A stretch of DNA of 32,156 nucleotides from Pyxidicoccus fallax (lineage in GTDB: Bacteria > Myxococcota > Myxococcia > Myxococcales > Myxococcaceae), in assembly GCF_012933655.1 (NCBI RefSeq), contig NZ_JABBJJ010000125.1, positions 1 to 32,156 of the forward strand, in the 5' to 3' direction. Shown piece by piece: positions 6,349 to 13,802 of this stretch (positions are counted from its first letter, which is position 1; every line of letters starts with the position of its first letter). The notes beneath the pieces are model-generated. The model worked only from the letters and a program-made list of their open reading frames with translations, was not told the DNA's origin and made no database searches. The position numbers and the translations under genes are program-made.

Positions 6349-8244
6349 ATGATGCGACTCCTGGACGGACTGAAACTGCGCGCCCGCCTCGCCCTGGCGG
6401 TGTCGCTGCTCATCCTCTGCGCCCTCGTGCCGCTCAACCTCTTCCAACGGCTCTCCACGACGGAGAACCTCCAGGGGCAGATTCACGCGGGGCTGAAGGT
6501 GGAGGCCGAGGGGTTGAGGGACCTCGTGGAGGCCTCGCTCGCCGAGCGCGAGGCCAACGTGCGCAGCTGGGCCGAGGACGCCATCCTCCGGGGCGCGCTG
6601 CTGTTCGACACCTTCGAGAAGAGTGACGTCGTGCTGGCCGCGCTCCAGCGGCGCTATCCGTCCTTCAGCGGGTTGGTGCTCTTCACGGAGGAGGGGCGCG
6701 CCGTCTCCGCCAGCGACCCGCTCTTGCGCGACGCGTTCTCCGGCCGCCAGCAGGAGGTGCTCGCCACGCCCTGGTTCCGCGCCGCGCTGGAGGGGCGCCT
6801 GGACACGAGCGCCCTGCTGAAGGAGGACCCCGTCTTCAAGCAGCGCGTGCTGCCGTTCGCGGTGCCGGTCATCAGCCCCATCAGCGGCTCGCGCATCGGC
6901 GTGCTGCTGGCGGCGTATGACTGGGGGCAGGTGGGCGGCGTGGTGTCCTTCGCGCTGGAGCGCGCCCGCTCCCGCGGCCTGGGCAGCTTCGCGCTGGAGG
7001 TGCGCTCCGCCGACGGCACCTCGCTGTATGACTCGCGCGCCGCGGGCACGCCGCGCCCCGAGGAGCCCGTGCTGGTCGAGGCCATCAACTCCGAGGCCAT
7101 TCGCGACGTGGGCGACGGCTGGCACTTCGTGGCCTCGGTGGACCCGGAAGAGGCCTACGCGCCGCTCGAGAGCGCGGGGAAGGTGGCCCTGGCGCTCACG
7201 GTGGTGTCCATCCTGCTGGCGGGCGTGGGCGCGTGGCTGCTGGCGCACGGGATGACGCGCCCAATCGCCACGCTGAGCGAGGTGGTGGGCCGCATCGTGC
7301 GCGAGGGAGATTTGACGCAGAAGGTGCACGTGCCCTCGCGGCGGGACGAGGTGGGCGAGCTGGCCCAGGCCTTCTCCCGGATGATGAGCCACCTGCGCGA
7401 GTCCACCGCCAGCCTCCAGCAGGGCACGAAGGTGCTGGGGCAGACGGTGGCGGACCTCACCAGCGCCTCCGCCCAGGCGGAGCGGAACCTGACGCGGCAA
7501 GCCGCCGCGCTCCAGGAGACGCAGGTGACGGCACAGGAAATCAAGCAGACGTCGATGATGGCGGCGGACCGCTCCCAGGCCGTGCTCGGCGCCACCGAGC
7601 GCGCCCGCGAGGTGAGCGCGGCCGGCGAGACCACCGTCAGCGCCAGCCTCCAGGGCTTCGAGCAGTTGCGCGAGCAGGTGGTCCGCGTGGCCGGCGGCAT
7701 CTCCTCGCTCGCGGAGCGCGCGAAGCAGATTGAAGGCATCACCCAGTCGGTGAAGGACCTGGCGGACCAGTCCAACATGCTGGCCCTCAACGCGGCGATT
7801 GAATCCGTGCGCTCGGGTGAGCACGGCAAGGGCTTTGGCGTGGTGGCGCGCGAGATTCGCAGCCTCGCGGACCAGTCCATCACCTCCACCGGCCGCGTCC
7901 GGGAGATTCTCGACGACATCCTCCGGGCCATCCAGGCTACCGTCGCGCTGTCGGAAGAGGGGCAGCGGCGCACCGAGACGGGCCTGTCCCAGGTGCGCGC
8001 CAGCGGCGACAGCCTGCGGGAGCTGGCCGGCATCATCCAGGACAACGCGAACGCGGCGCAGCAGATCGCCGCCGCGGTGACGCAGCAGAACGCGGGCGTC
8101 GCGCAGATCTTCACCGCGGTGACGGACCTGTCCCGGATGATGGAAGAGACGATGCAGAGCCTGAAGGGCACCCAGAACACCACCGAGGCCCTGCGCGAGG
8201 TCGCGCAGCGCATGGAAGTGGTGGCGAGCGCCTACCGCGTCTGA
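6349..8244 (+). CDS. Methyl-accepting chemotaxis protein
   Basis: This 631-residue receptor has TM1 at about residues 12-33, a periplasmic Cache-like region with its own VLFTEEGRAVSASD segment to about residue 276, TM2 at about 277-302, a HAMP linker beginning MTRPIATLSEVV, and a long helical cytoplasmic signalling domain. The conserved hairpin tip (residues about 480-505, ALNAAIESVRSGEHGKGFGV) binds the CheA/CheW-type partners and is nearly canonical. It should sense a periplasmic signal and control a Che pathway, in myxobacteria either motility or gene expression. No che genes are in the window, so it must couple in trans. It forms a two-gene operon with the upstream sensor protein. Confidence 0.93.
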   Translation: MMRLLDGLKLRARLALAVSLLILCALVPLNLFQRLSTTENLQGQIHAGLKVEAEGLRDLVEASLAEREANVRSWAEDAILRGALLFDTFEKSDVVLAALQRRYPSFSGLVLFTEEGRAVSASDPLLRDAFSGRQQEVLATPWFRAALEGRLDTSALLKEDPVFKQRVLPFAVPVISPISGSRIGVLLAAYDWGQVGGVVSFALERARSRGLGSFALEVRSADGTSLYDSRAAGTPRPEEPVLVEAINSEAIRDVGDGWHFVASVDPEEAYAPLESAGKVALALTVVSILLAGVGAWLLAHGMTRPIATLSEVVGRIVREGDLTQKVHVPSRRDEVGELAQAFSRMMSHLRESTASLQQGTKVLGQTVADLTSASAQAERNLTRQAAALQETQVTAQEIKQTSMMAADRSQAVLGATERAREVSAAGETTVSASLQGFEQLREQVVRVAGGISSLAERAKQIEGITQSVKDLADQSNMLALNAAIESVRSGEHGKGFGVVAREIRSLADQSITSTGRVREILDDILRAIQATVALSEEGQRRTETGLSQVRASGDSLRELAGIIQDNANAAQQIAAAVTQQNAGVAQIFTAVTDLSRMMEETMQSLKGTQNTTEALREVAQRMEVVASAYRV

Positions 8245-8266
8245 CGGGCCCGTCCCTCCGGCCCAC

Positions 8267-10372
8267 TCAGGCGCTGGAGATGACGCCGGGGCGCACGGTG
8301 AAGTCGTGGCGGGTGAAGCGCGCGGCCAGGTCGTCGGGACGCTGGCCGTAGTCCGTCCCCGCCTCGGTGCCAGGGATGAGGTGGTACGCGGCACGCACCT
8401 CGTCGGCGCGCACCTCCACCACGGTGAAGCCGTGGGCGTTCGTGTCCACGAAGACGATGCCGGGGTTGCCCTCGCGCAGCGTGGCGGCCTGCTCGGTGAC
8501 GACGTAGCGGTACACCGCCGAGCTGGGAGGAAAGCCCGCCGCCGCCACCTGCTCGGCGGCCTCCTCGCCCACGGACGCGGAGGAGATGGCGGGGGCGGTG
8601 AGCGCCGGCACACCCTGCTCCACGGAGGCGAACGACGCGTGGATGTCCCCGGACACCACCACGAGGCGGTCCGAGGTCCGGCCGCGCAGCTCCGCCAGCA
8701 GCCGTGCCTTCTCCTGGGGGACGCCGTCCCACTGGTCCACGTCGAAGTAGTAGCGGTTGCGCACCGACTCGGGTGTGACGTCCGGCTTGTTGCGCAAATC
8801 CCACACCATGGAGGTGGGGGACACCGAGCTGACCAGCACCTTCCACGCCTGCGCGCCGCCCGCCGTCTCCAGCACGAAGTCCCGCTGCTGGGGTCCCAGC
8901 ACGTTCTGCGCGCCGCCACCCGTGGAGAGGTCGCGCCAGGCCGCGTACACGTCGTAGGTGTCCTTCACGGTGACGTAGCGCGAGCCCAGCCGGGAGAAGA
9001 GCGCCGTCTTCCCCAGGTGCACGAAGCCGAGGCCGCGCGGCTTGCCCACGGGGTCGATGGGCGCCCGGCCCGTCTGGACGAGCACCGGGTTGACGTAGGC
9101 CAGGGCCTGCGGGCCGCGCACGGCGGCATCGGCGCGGGCCTCGGCCTCCGTCCGGGCCAGCCCCGCCGTCACCGCGAGCCCCACGTAGGCCCCGCGCAAG
9201 AGCGTCTTCGCCTCGGCGTACTCCGGCGCGTCGATGTCCACATAGGCGAAGGTGTCCGCCGCGAAGGCCGCCGTCAGGCCGAGCGTCGCCAGCGCCGCCG
9301 CGTCCACCGCCACGGTTGCGGGCCAGGCGTCCTCGGGGACGAGGTGGTCCGGGCGCTGCGTGCGGTAGTCGGTGACGATGAGGCGCAGCGTGGTTCCGAA
9401 GTCGAGCGCACGCCAGACGCGCGTGTCCGGGTAGCGGGGCGTCGCGTCCAGGTCCACCACGCCCTCGGGCGCCTCGTCGGGGTCCACCGGCAGGTACTCG
9501 AAGAAGGCCTGCTCCGCGTTGCGGCGTCGCTCCACCTGGAGCTCCTCCTGACGCCCGTCCGTGTAGTTGGCGTGCGCGCCCCACGAGTCGTCGGAGAACT
9601 CGTGGTCATCCCAGACGACGATGAAGGGGTAGCGCTCGTGGGCCCGCTGGAGGAAGGGGTCCGTGCGGTACGTGCGGTACAGGTCGCGGTAGTTGGACAG
9701 CGACGCGGCCGCGAGCACCGTGCCACCGGAGGTGGACAGCCGCAGGGCTCCGGCCGGCTCGCTGAAGGAGACCTGGCGCACGCCGGGTGGGGCCGCCTCC
9801 GGGGTCGTCTCGTAGACGTAGTCCCCGAGGAAGACGACGAAGTCCAGGTCCTCGTCGAGCTGTAGCAGGCGCTGCCAGGAGTTGTAGAAGCGCCGATTGT
9901 AATTCTGGCAATTGGCCACCACGAAGCGCACGGGCACGTCCGCGCCAGCCTCGGGCGCGGTGCGGGTGCGCCCGATGGGCGAGGCGACGAGCCGGCCGTT
10001 CTTCTCGTAGAGGAAGCGGTAGAAGTACCGCGTGCGTGGCGCGAGCCCCGTCACCTTCACCTTGAGGACGTGGTCGTGCGCCGAGGTGACGGTGACGCCC
10101 GTCAGCTCCAGGACGCGCTGTGAGAAGCGGTCATCCAGGGCGACCTGGACGGTGACGTCCACGTCCGCGTCGGGGCTTCCGGGATCCACCACGCGCGTCC
10201 ACAGCACCACGCTCTCCGCGCGCGGCTCGCCCGACGCGACGGACTGTGGATAGAACGCGCGGTCCTCCAGGATGGGCAGCTCGTCGTCATCGTCGGAGCA
10301 GCCGAAGGCCGTGCTCGCCGCCACCGCGGCGATGCACTTGAGAAGGGTCCGGCGGTCGAAGGCTCGCGGCAT
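8267..10372 (-). CDS. Alkaline phosphatase D (PhoD) family phosphodiesterase
   Basis: This 701-residue protein has a Tat signal (DRRTLLK, Arg7/Arg8) followed by a hydrophobic stretch and AFGC at Cys25, so it may be a Tat-exported lipoprotein. An N-terminal Ig-like domain (FYPQSVASGEPRAESVVLWT) precedes the metallophosphatase domain. Metal-ligand motifs are visible: NCQNYNRRF, FLGDYVYE, WDDHEFSDD and SGDIHASF, then a closing VDTNAHGF. PhoD enzymes hydrolyse phosphodiesters and monoesters outside the cytoplasm using Fe3+/Ca2+, typically for phosphate scavenging or teichoic or phospholipid turnover. It is longer than the roughly 550-residue Bacillus enzyme, with inserts in the catalytic domain, for example a stretch around TLLRGAYVGLAV. 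It converges with the chemoreceptor gene. Confidence 0.9.
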   Translation of the reverse strand: MPRAFDRRTLLKCIAAVAASTAFGCSDDDDELPILEDRAFYPQSVASGEPRAESVVLWTRVVDPGSPDADVDVTVQVALDDRFSQRVLELTGVTVTSAHDHVLKVKVTGLAPRTRYFYRFLYEKNGRLVASPIGRTRTAPEAGADVPVRFVVANCQNYNRRFYNSWQRLLQLDEDLDFVVFLGDYVYETTPEAAPPGVRQVSFSEPAGALRLSTSGGTVLAAASLSNYRDLYRTYRTDPFLQRAHERYPFIVVWDDHEFSDDSWGAHANYTDGRQEELQVERRRNAEQAFFEYLPVDPDEAPEGVVDLDATPRYPDTRVWRALDFGTTLRLIVTDYRTQRPDHLVPEDAWPATVAVDAAALATLGLTAAFAADTFAYVDIDAPEYAEAKTLLRGAYVGLAVTAGLARTEAEARADAAVRGPQALAYVNPVLVQTGRAPIDPVGKPRGLGFVHLGKTALFSRLGSRYVTVKDTYDVYAAWRDLSTGGGAQNVLGPQQRDFVLETAGGAQAWKVLVSSVSPTSMVWDLRNKPDVTPESVRNRYYFDVDQWDGVPQEKARLLAELRGRTSDRLVVVSGDIHASFASVEQGVPALTAPAISSASVGEEAAEQVAAAGFPPSSAVYRYVVTEQAATLREGNPGIVFVDTNAHGFTVVEVRADEVRAAYHLIPGTEAGTDYGQRPDDLAARFTRHDFTVRPGVISSA

Positions 10373-10645
10373 GGAGCGCCTCCTGGGCGGGCCGGGAGGA
10401 TGGCTCCCGGCGAACGCGCGAAGTTACGGCGCGCGCGTCCGTGCTCCATGGGACCCAGGATGGTCCGTACCGTCCGCTCCCGTTCAGCGAGGGCCGCCTG
10501 AAGGGCAGGGGAGACCCGCTCGCCGCTCATCGCGAGGACACGCGAAGGAGGCCGGGCTCCACCCGTTGCGCCGGAGCACTGAACCACCGCTCGTCACGCG
10601 GATGCGAAGCGGAGGCCGTGCTCCGCCGCTCCTCGCCGCGGTGGC

Positions 10646-11068
10646 CTAGCTCTTCGACGAGGGCGCCGTCGCGGACGAGATGTCAGCGTTCTCGCCATCG
10701 CCTCCGGCGGTGCCGTCCGCGCCGTAGGAGAGGATGACGGGCTTGCCGTTCTCGTTGAGGTACACGTAGTCGTTGCCCCACGGGTCCTTGGGCAGCCGGT
10801 CCAGCGTCTGGCCCTCCACCAGCGCGTTCAGCCCCGTGCTCGTGTCCGGGAAGCGGCCCTTCTTCGCGTAGTAGAGCTTGAGCGCGGTCTCGATGCTCTT
10901 CATGTCCAGCGCGGCCGTGTCCCTCCGGGCCTCGCCCAATTGGGGGATGACGGCGACGCCCACCGCAGCGGCGATGAGGCCGAGGATGGTGATGACCACC
11001 ATGATTTCGATGAGCGTCATTCCCCGGTTGCGACGGCGCTGCTGCTGCTTCGGCTTGTTCGGATTCAT
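10646..11068 (-). CDS. gspG: Type II secretion major pseudopilin-like protein (GspG-like)
   Basis: This 140-residue pseudopilin begins with a basic leader (RRRNRG) and a prepilin peptidase site between Gly16 and Met17. The mature end MTLIEIMVVITILGLIAA has the conserved Glu at +5. The C-terminal domain has the GspG pattern ALKLYYAKKGRFPDT, GLNALVEG, LPKDPWGNDYVY, then a Gly/Asp calcium-loop-like ending SYGADGTAGGDGEN. GspG polymerises into the T2SS pseudopilus in the inner membrane. No other gsp gene is nearby, so this may be an accessory copy or a free-standing pseudopilin. The start at 11068 is preceded by AGGGGAAG at a good distance. The downstream phoD gene is on the same strand after 273 bp, so shared transcription is uncertain. 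Confidence 0.85.
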   Translation of the reverse strand: MNPNKPKQQQRRRNRGMTLIEIMVVITILGLIAAAVGVAVIPQLGEARRDTAALDMKSIETALKLYYAKKGRFPDTSTGLNALVEGQTLDRLPKDPWGNDYVYLNENGKPVILSYGADGTAGGDGENADISSATAPSSKS

Positions 11069-11332
11069 GACTGTTCTTCCCCTCACGTGACGTTCTGGCA
11101 GGCCACCGCGTCGCCTCCGTGTCTCCGCGCGTGGCGCTGCCTGCGTGAGCCCGCCCCCGCCGTTGGTTGCGGGCTCGAAGGGAGGCAGTGCAGCCCGCGT
11201 GCCGGGGTGGCCTCCGGCGCGCGCGGCTCCACGTCCCGAGGGGTTGGAGCGGTCGAGGTCCGGGCGAGCAGGCGGCCCGGTGCATCCGTGTCACATCCGG
11301 GCCACCGGCGGTCTGCCACCGTGACAAGCAGT

Positions 11333-11348
11333 CCCGCGAATTCGCGGG
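11333..11348. promoter_or_regulatory. 16-bp perfect palindrome, candidate operator
   Basis: CCCGCGAATTCGCGGG is a perfect palindrome with no spacer, centred about 130 bp upstream of the first GMC gene and 270 bp upstream of the pseudopilin start. Its length and symmetry fit a dimeric repressor site (TetR, MarR or LacI type). No regulator gene is adjacent, so the binding protein is unknown. Confidence 0.4.
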
Positions 11349-11422
11349 GTTGAGAGGGGCGGGGCCGGACGGACACGCGACCTTCTCAAGAAATGGGTCC
11401 TCGTCCGTCAATGTAGTGCGGA

Positions 11423-11440
11423 ACACACCGGGCCGTGTGT
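11423..11440. promoter_or_regulatory. Inverted repeat upstream of the GMC operon
   Basis: ACACAC and GTGTGT arms of 6 bp are separated by 6 bp (cgggcc). The repeat ends 28 bp before the ATG at 11469, so it lies where a repressor would cover the transcription start or 5' leader. It could equally form a hairpin in the mRNA leader. Confidence 0.3.
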
Positions 11441-11468
11441 CGGTCCCGGGGGAACAGGGGGGAGGAAC

Positions 11469-13799
11469 ATGGCGCCGAAGTACGATGCGCTGGTCATCGG
11501 CACCGGGTTTGGTGGCGCCGTGGCGGCCTGCCGGCTGGCCCAGGCGGGCCTGTCCGTGCGCGTGCTCGAGCGGGGGATTCGCTATCCGAAGGGGGGCTTC
11601 CCGCGTGACTGGGACAACCCGCTCAACGGCTGGCTGTGGCAGCACGGCCAGGGCCTCTTCGACGTGAAGCTCCTGGAGGGGATGAGCATCGTCCAGGCGG
11701 CGGGCTACGGAGGCGGCTCGCTCATCTACGCCAACGTCCACCTGCGCCCGCCCGCGGAGACCTTCGAGCGCGACTGGCCCGAGGGCTACAGCCGCGAGTC
11801 GCTGGACCCGTACTTCGACCTCGTCGCGCACATGCTGGACCTGCAGCCCATCACCGCGTCCTCGCGGGAGCTGCCCACCAAGACGCAGCGCATGCGGGAC
11901 GTGGCCCGCCAGCTCGGGCGCGAGAAACAGTTCTTCTACCCGGACCTCGCCGTGCGCTTCACGCCGGCCGGCGAAACGGTGTCCAACAAGTTCGGCGTCG
12001 CGCAGGAGGGTTGCACCTACTGCGGTGAGTGCGACATCGGCTGCAACGTCCGCGCGAAGAACACGCTGGACCTCAACTACCTCGCCGTCGCGGAGCAGCA
12101 GGGCGCGCAGGTGTCCACCCAGGCGGAGGCCACGCGCATCGAGCCCCTCACCCCGGAGGGCTACCGCGTCACGTACCGGGACCACGCGGCCGGCGGCACC
12201 CTGTGCGCCGTAGACGCGCGCCGCGTCTTCCTGTGCGCGGGCGCGGTGAACACCACGGAGCTGCTGCTGCGCTGCCGCGACGAGTGGGGCACGCTGCCCC
12301 GGCTCAACGAGCGGCTGGGCTGCCGGTACTCCGCCAACGGGGACTTCCTCGCCTTCGCGCTGGAGACGCGCGAGGTGTGGGACCCGGCGGAGGGCCCCAC
12401 CATCACCACCAGTCTCGTGGTGGACGAGGGGCAGGGGCCCGACAAGACGTGGTTCCTCTTCCAGGAGGGCGGGCACCCGGCGCAGATCGCCGGCATCGTC
12501 GAGGCGTTGGATCCGGTGAAGAACCTGAAGGTGCCCGTGGACCTGCTCCAGCGGGAGCTGGTCAAGGCGCTGCGCAAGCGCTCGCGGGCGGCGGCCTCCA
12601 TCGACGGCGAGCGCGGGCGCTTCCAGGCGGTGTTCCTGGCCATGGGCCGGGACAGGTCCAACGGCAAGCTGGCGCTGCGTCCGGCCACGGGCGAGCTGGA
12701 GGCGAGCTGGGACGTGCCCTCCAACCTGCCGCTGTACCGGACGCAGGAGCAGCTCAGCCAGGACATCGCCCGGGCGCTGGGTGCGCGCGCCGTCTACAAC
12801 CCGCTGTGGGAGCGGCTCCACATCCCCGTGTCGGTGCACAACCTGGGCGGCTGCACCATGGCCGAGGAGCCCGCGTACGGCGTCCTCGATACGAATGGTG
12901 AGGTGCATGGCCATCCCGGGCTGTTCGTCCTGGACGGCGCGGCGTTGCCGTCCAGCACCGGCGTCAACCCGTCGTCCACCATCGCCGCGGTGGCGGAGCG
13001 CAACGTGGAGCGGGCCATCCGCGTCGCCCTGGGCAACCCGGGCTGGACGGCGCCCGAGCGGGCCCCGGCTCCCTTCACCGCGTCGTTGCGCATCACGGTA
13101 GGCTCCGGGGTGCAGAGACGGGAGGACCCGATGGGGGGCGTCGTGATTCCGGAAGGCGGCACCGTGCCCTCGCCGACGCCGGTGGTGGGGATGCGCTTCA
13201 CCGAGCGGATGCGGGGCTTCCACTCGCCGGGCCACGCGCCCGCGGACGACTTCGCGGGCGCGGAGAAGGCGGGCCGGAGCGCGGGGCTCATCGCGGAGTT
13301 CGTCGTCACCATCACCCTGCCGAACCTGGACCGCTTCCTCGTGGAGAAGGCGCACGGAGGCATCGCCCAGGGCACCGTGCACGTGCAGGGCTTCACGCCC
13401 CCAAAGGGCGCGGACGTGGAGAACGGCGTCTTCAACCTCTTCACCGACACGGACAGCTTCACCGAGCGGCGGATGCTCTACCTGCTGCCCTTCACCGGCG
13501 TGGACGGCCAGAAGTACGTGCTGGACGGGTACAAGGACATCCGCGACGACGCCGGCTTCGACGCCTGGAGCGACACCACCACGCTGTACACCGTCATCCG
13601 CCGGGGCACGGACCGGGATGCCCCCGTGGTGTCCAGTGGCATCATCCGTTTGCACCTGCCGGACTTCCTCCAGCAGCTCACGACGTTCTCGGTGCTGGGC
13701 ACGGACTCGCCGGTGCGGAAGGCGGACGCGTTCCGCCGCTTCGGGGGCATGTTCATGGGCACCCTCTGGGACGTCTACGCCCGCGCGAAGCTGGAATAG
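11469..13799 (+). CDS. GMC (cholesterol-oxidase-like) FAD oxidoreductase with C-terminal extension
   Basis: This 776-residue protein has an N-terminal FAD-binding Rossmann motif (VIGTGFGGAVAACRLA, then VLERG). The substrate half carries active-site His457 in SVHNLGGC and Asn500 in GVNPSSTIAA, the His/Asn pair of cholesterol oxidases. A ferredoxin-like Cys cluster C-x2-C-x2-C-x3-C (Cys182, 185, 188, 192) precedes AKNTLDLNYL. After about residue 540 comes an extra domain of about 230 residues (TERMRGFHSP, later DGYKDIRDDAGFDAWSDTTTLYT), a beta-rich region I associate with large multidomain cholesterol-oxidase-like proteins. No signal peptide is evident, so a cytoplasmic location is likely. GGGGAGGA precedes the ATG. 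It heads an operon with a second GMC enzyme (3 bp later) and a hydrolase. The substrate, probably a sterol or other lipid alcohol, is inferred only. Confidence 0.87.
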   Translation: MAPKYDALVIGTGFGGAVAACRLAQAGLSVRVLERGIRYPKGGFPRDWDNPLNGWLWQHGQGLFDVKLLEGMSIVQAAGYGGGSLIYANVHLRPPAETFERDWPEGYSRESLDPYFDLVAHMLDLQPITASSRELPTKTQRMRDVARQLGREKQFFYPDLAVRFTPAGETVSNKFGVAQEGCTYCGECDIGCNVRAKNTLDLNYLAVAEQQGAQVSTQAEATRIEPLTPEGYRVTYRDHAAGGTLCAVDARRVFLCAGAVNTTELLLRCRDEWGTLPRLNERLGCRYSANGDFLAFALETREVWDPAEGPTITTSLVVDEGQGPDKTWFLFQEGGHPAQIAGIVEALDPVKNLKVPVDLLQRELVKALRKRSRAAASIDGERGRFQAVFLAMGRDRSNGKLALRPATGELEASWDVPSNLPLYRTQEQLSQDIARALGARAVYNPLWERLHIPVSVHNLGGCTMAEEPAYGVLDTNGEVHGHPGLFVLDGAALPSSTGVNPSSTIAAVAERNVERAIRVALGNPGWTAPERAPAPFTASLRITVGSGVQRREDPMGGVVIPEGGTVPSPTPVVGMRFTERMRGFHSPGHAPADDFAGAEKAGRSAGLIAEFVVTITLPNLDRFLVEKAHGGIAQGTVHVQGFTPPKGADVENGVFNLFTDTDSFTERRMLYLLPFTGVDGQKYVLDGYKDIRDDAGFDAWSDTTTLYTVIRRGTDRDAPVVSSGIIRLHLPDFLQQLTTFSVLGTDSPVRKADAFRRFGGMFMGTLWDVYARAKLE

Positions 13800-13802
13800 G
13801 AG

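Larger units (their letters stand above)
11069..11468. promoter_or_regulatory. Divergent 400-bp intergenic region with two dyads
   Basis: No convincing gene lies between the pseudopilin gene and the GMC operon; the short open frames are Arg/Pro/Ala-rich and have no start context. The region should hold both promoters. It contains a 16-bp perfect palindrome at 11333-11348 and a second inverted repeat at 11423-11440, listed separately. The GMC operon's ribosome-binding site GGGGAGGA lies just before 11469. Confidence 0.5.

Noticed and set aside
8243..8254. GACGGGCCCGTC palindrome as a terminator between convergent genes
   Set aside because: It has no loop and no T-run, and GC-rich palindromes of this length are expected by chance in DNA of this composition.
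11083..11376. Short leftward open frame in the intergenic region
   Set aside because: It is Arg/Pro/Ala-rich, lacks a ribosome-binding site and covers the palindrome; it reads as non-coding.
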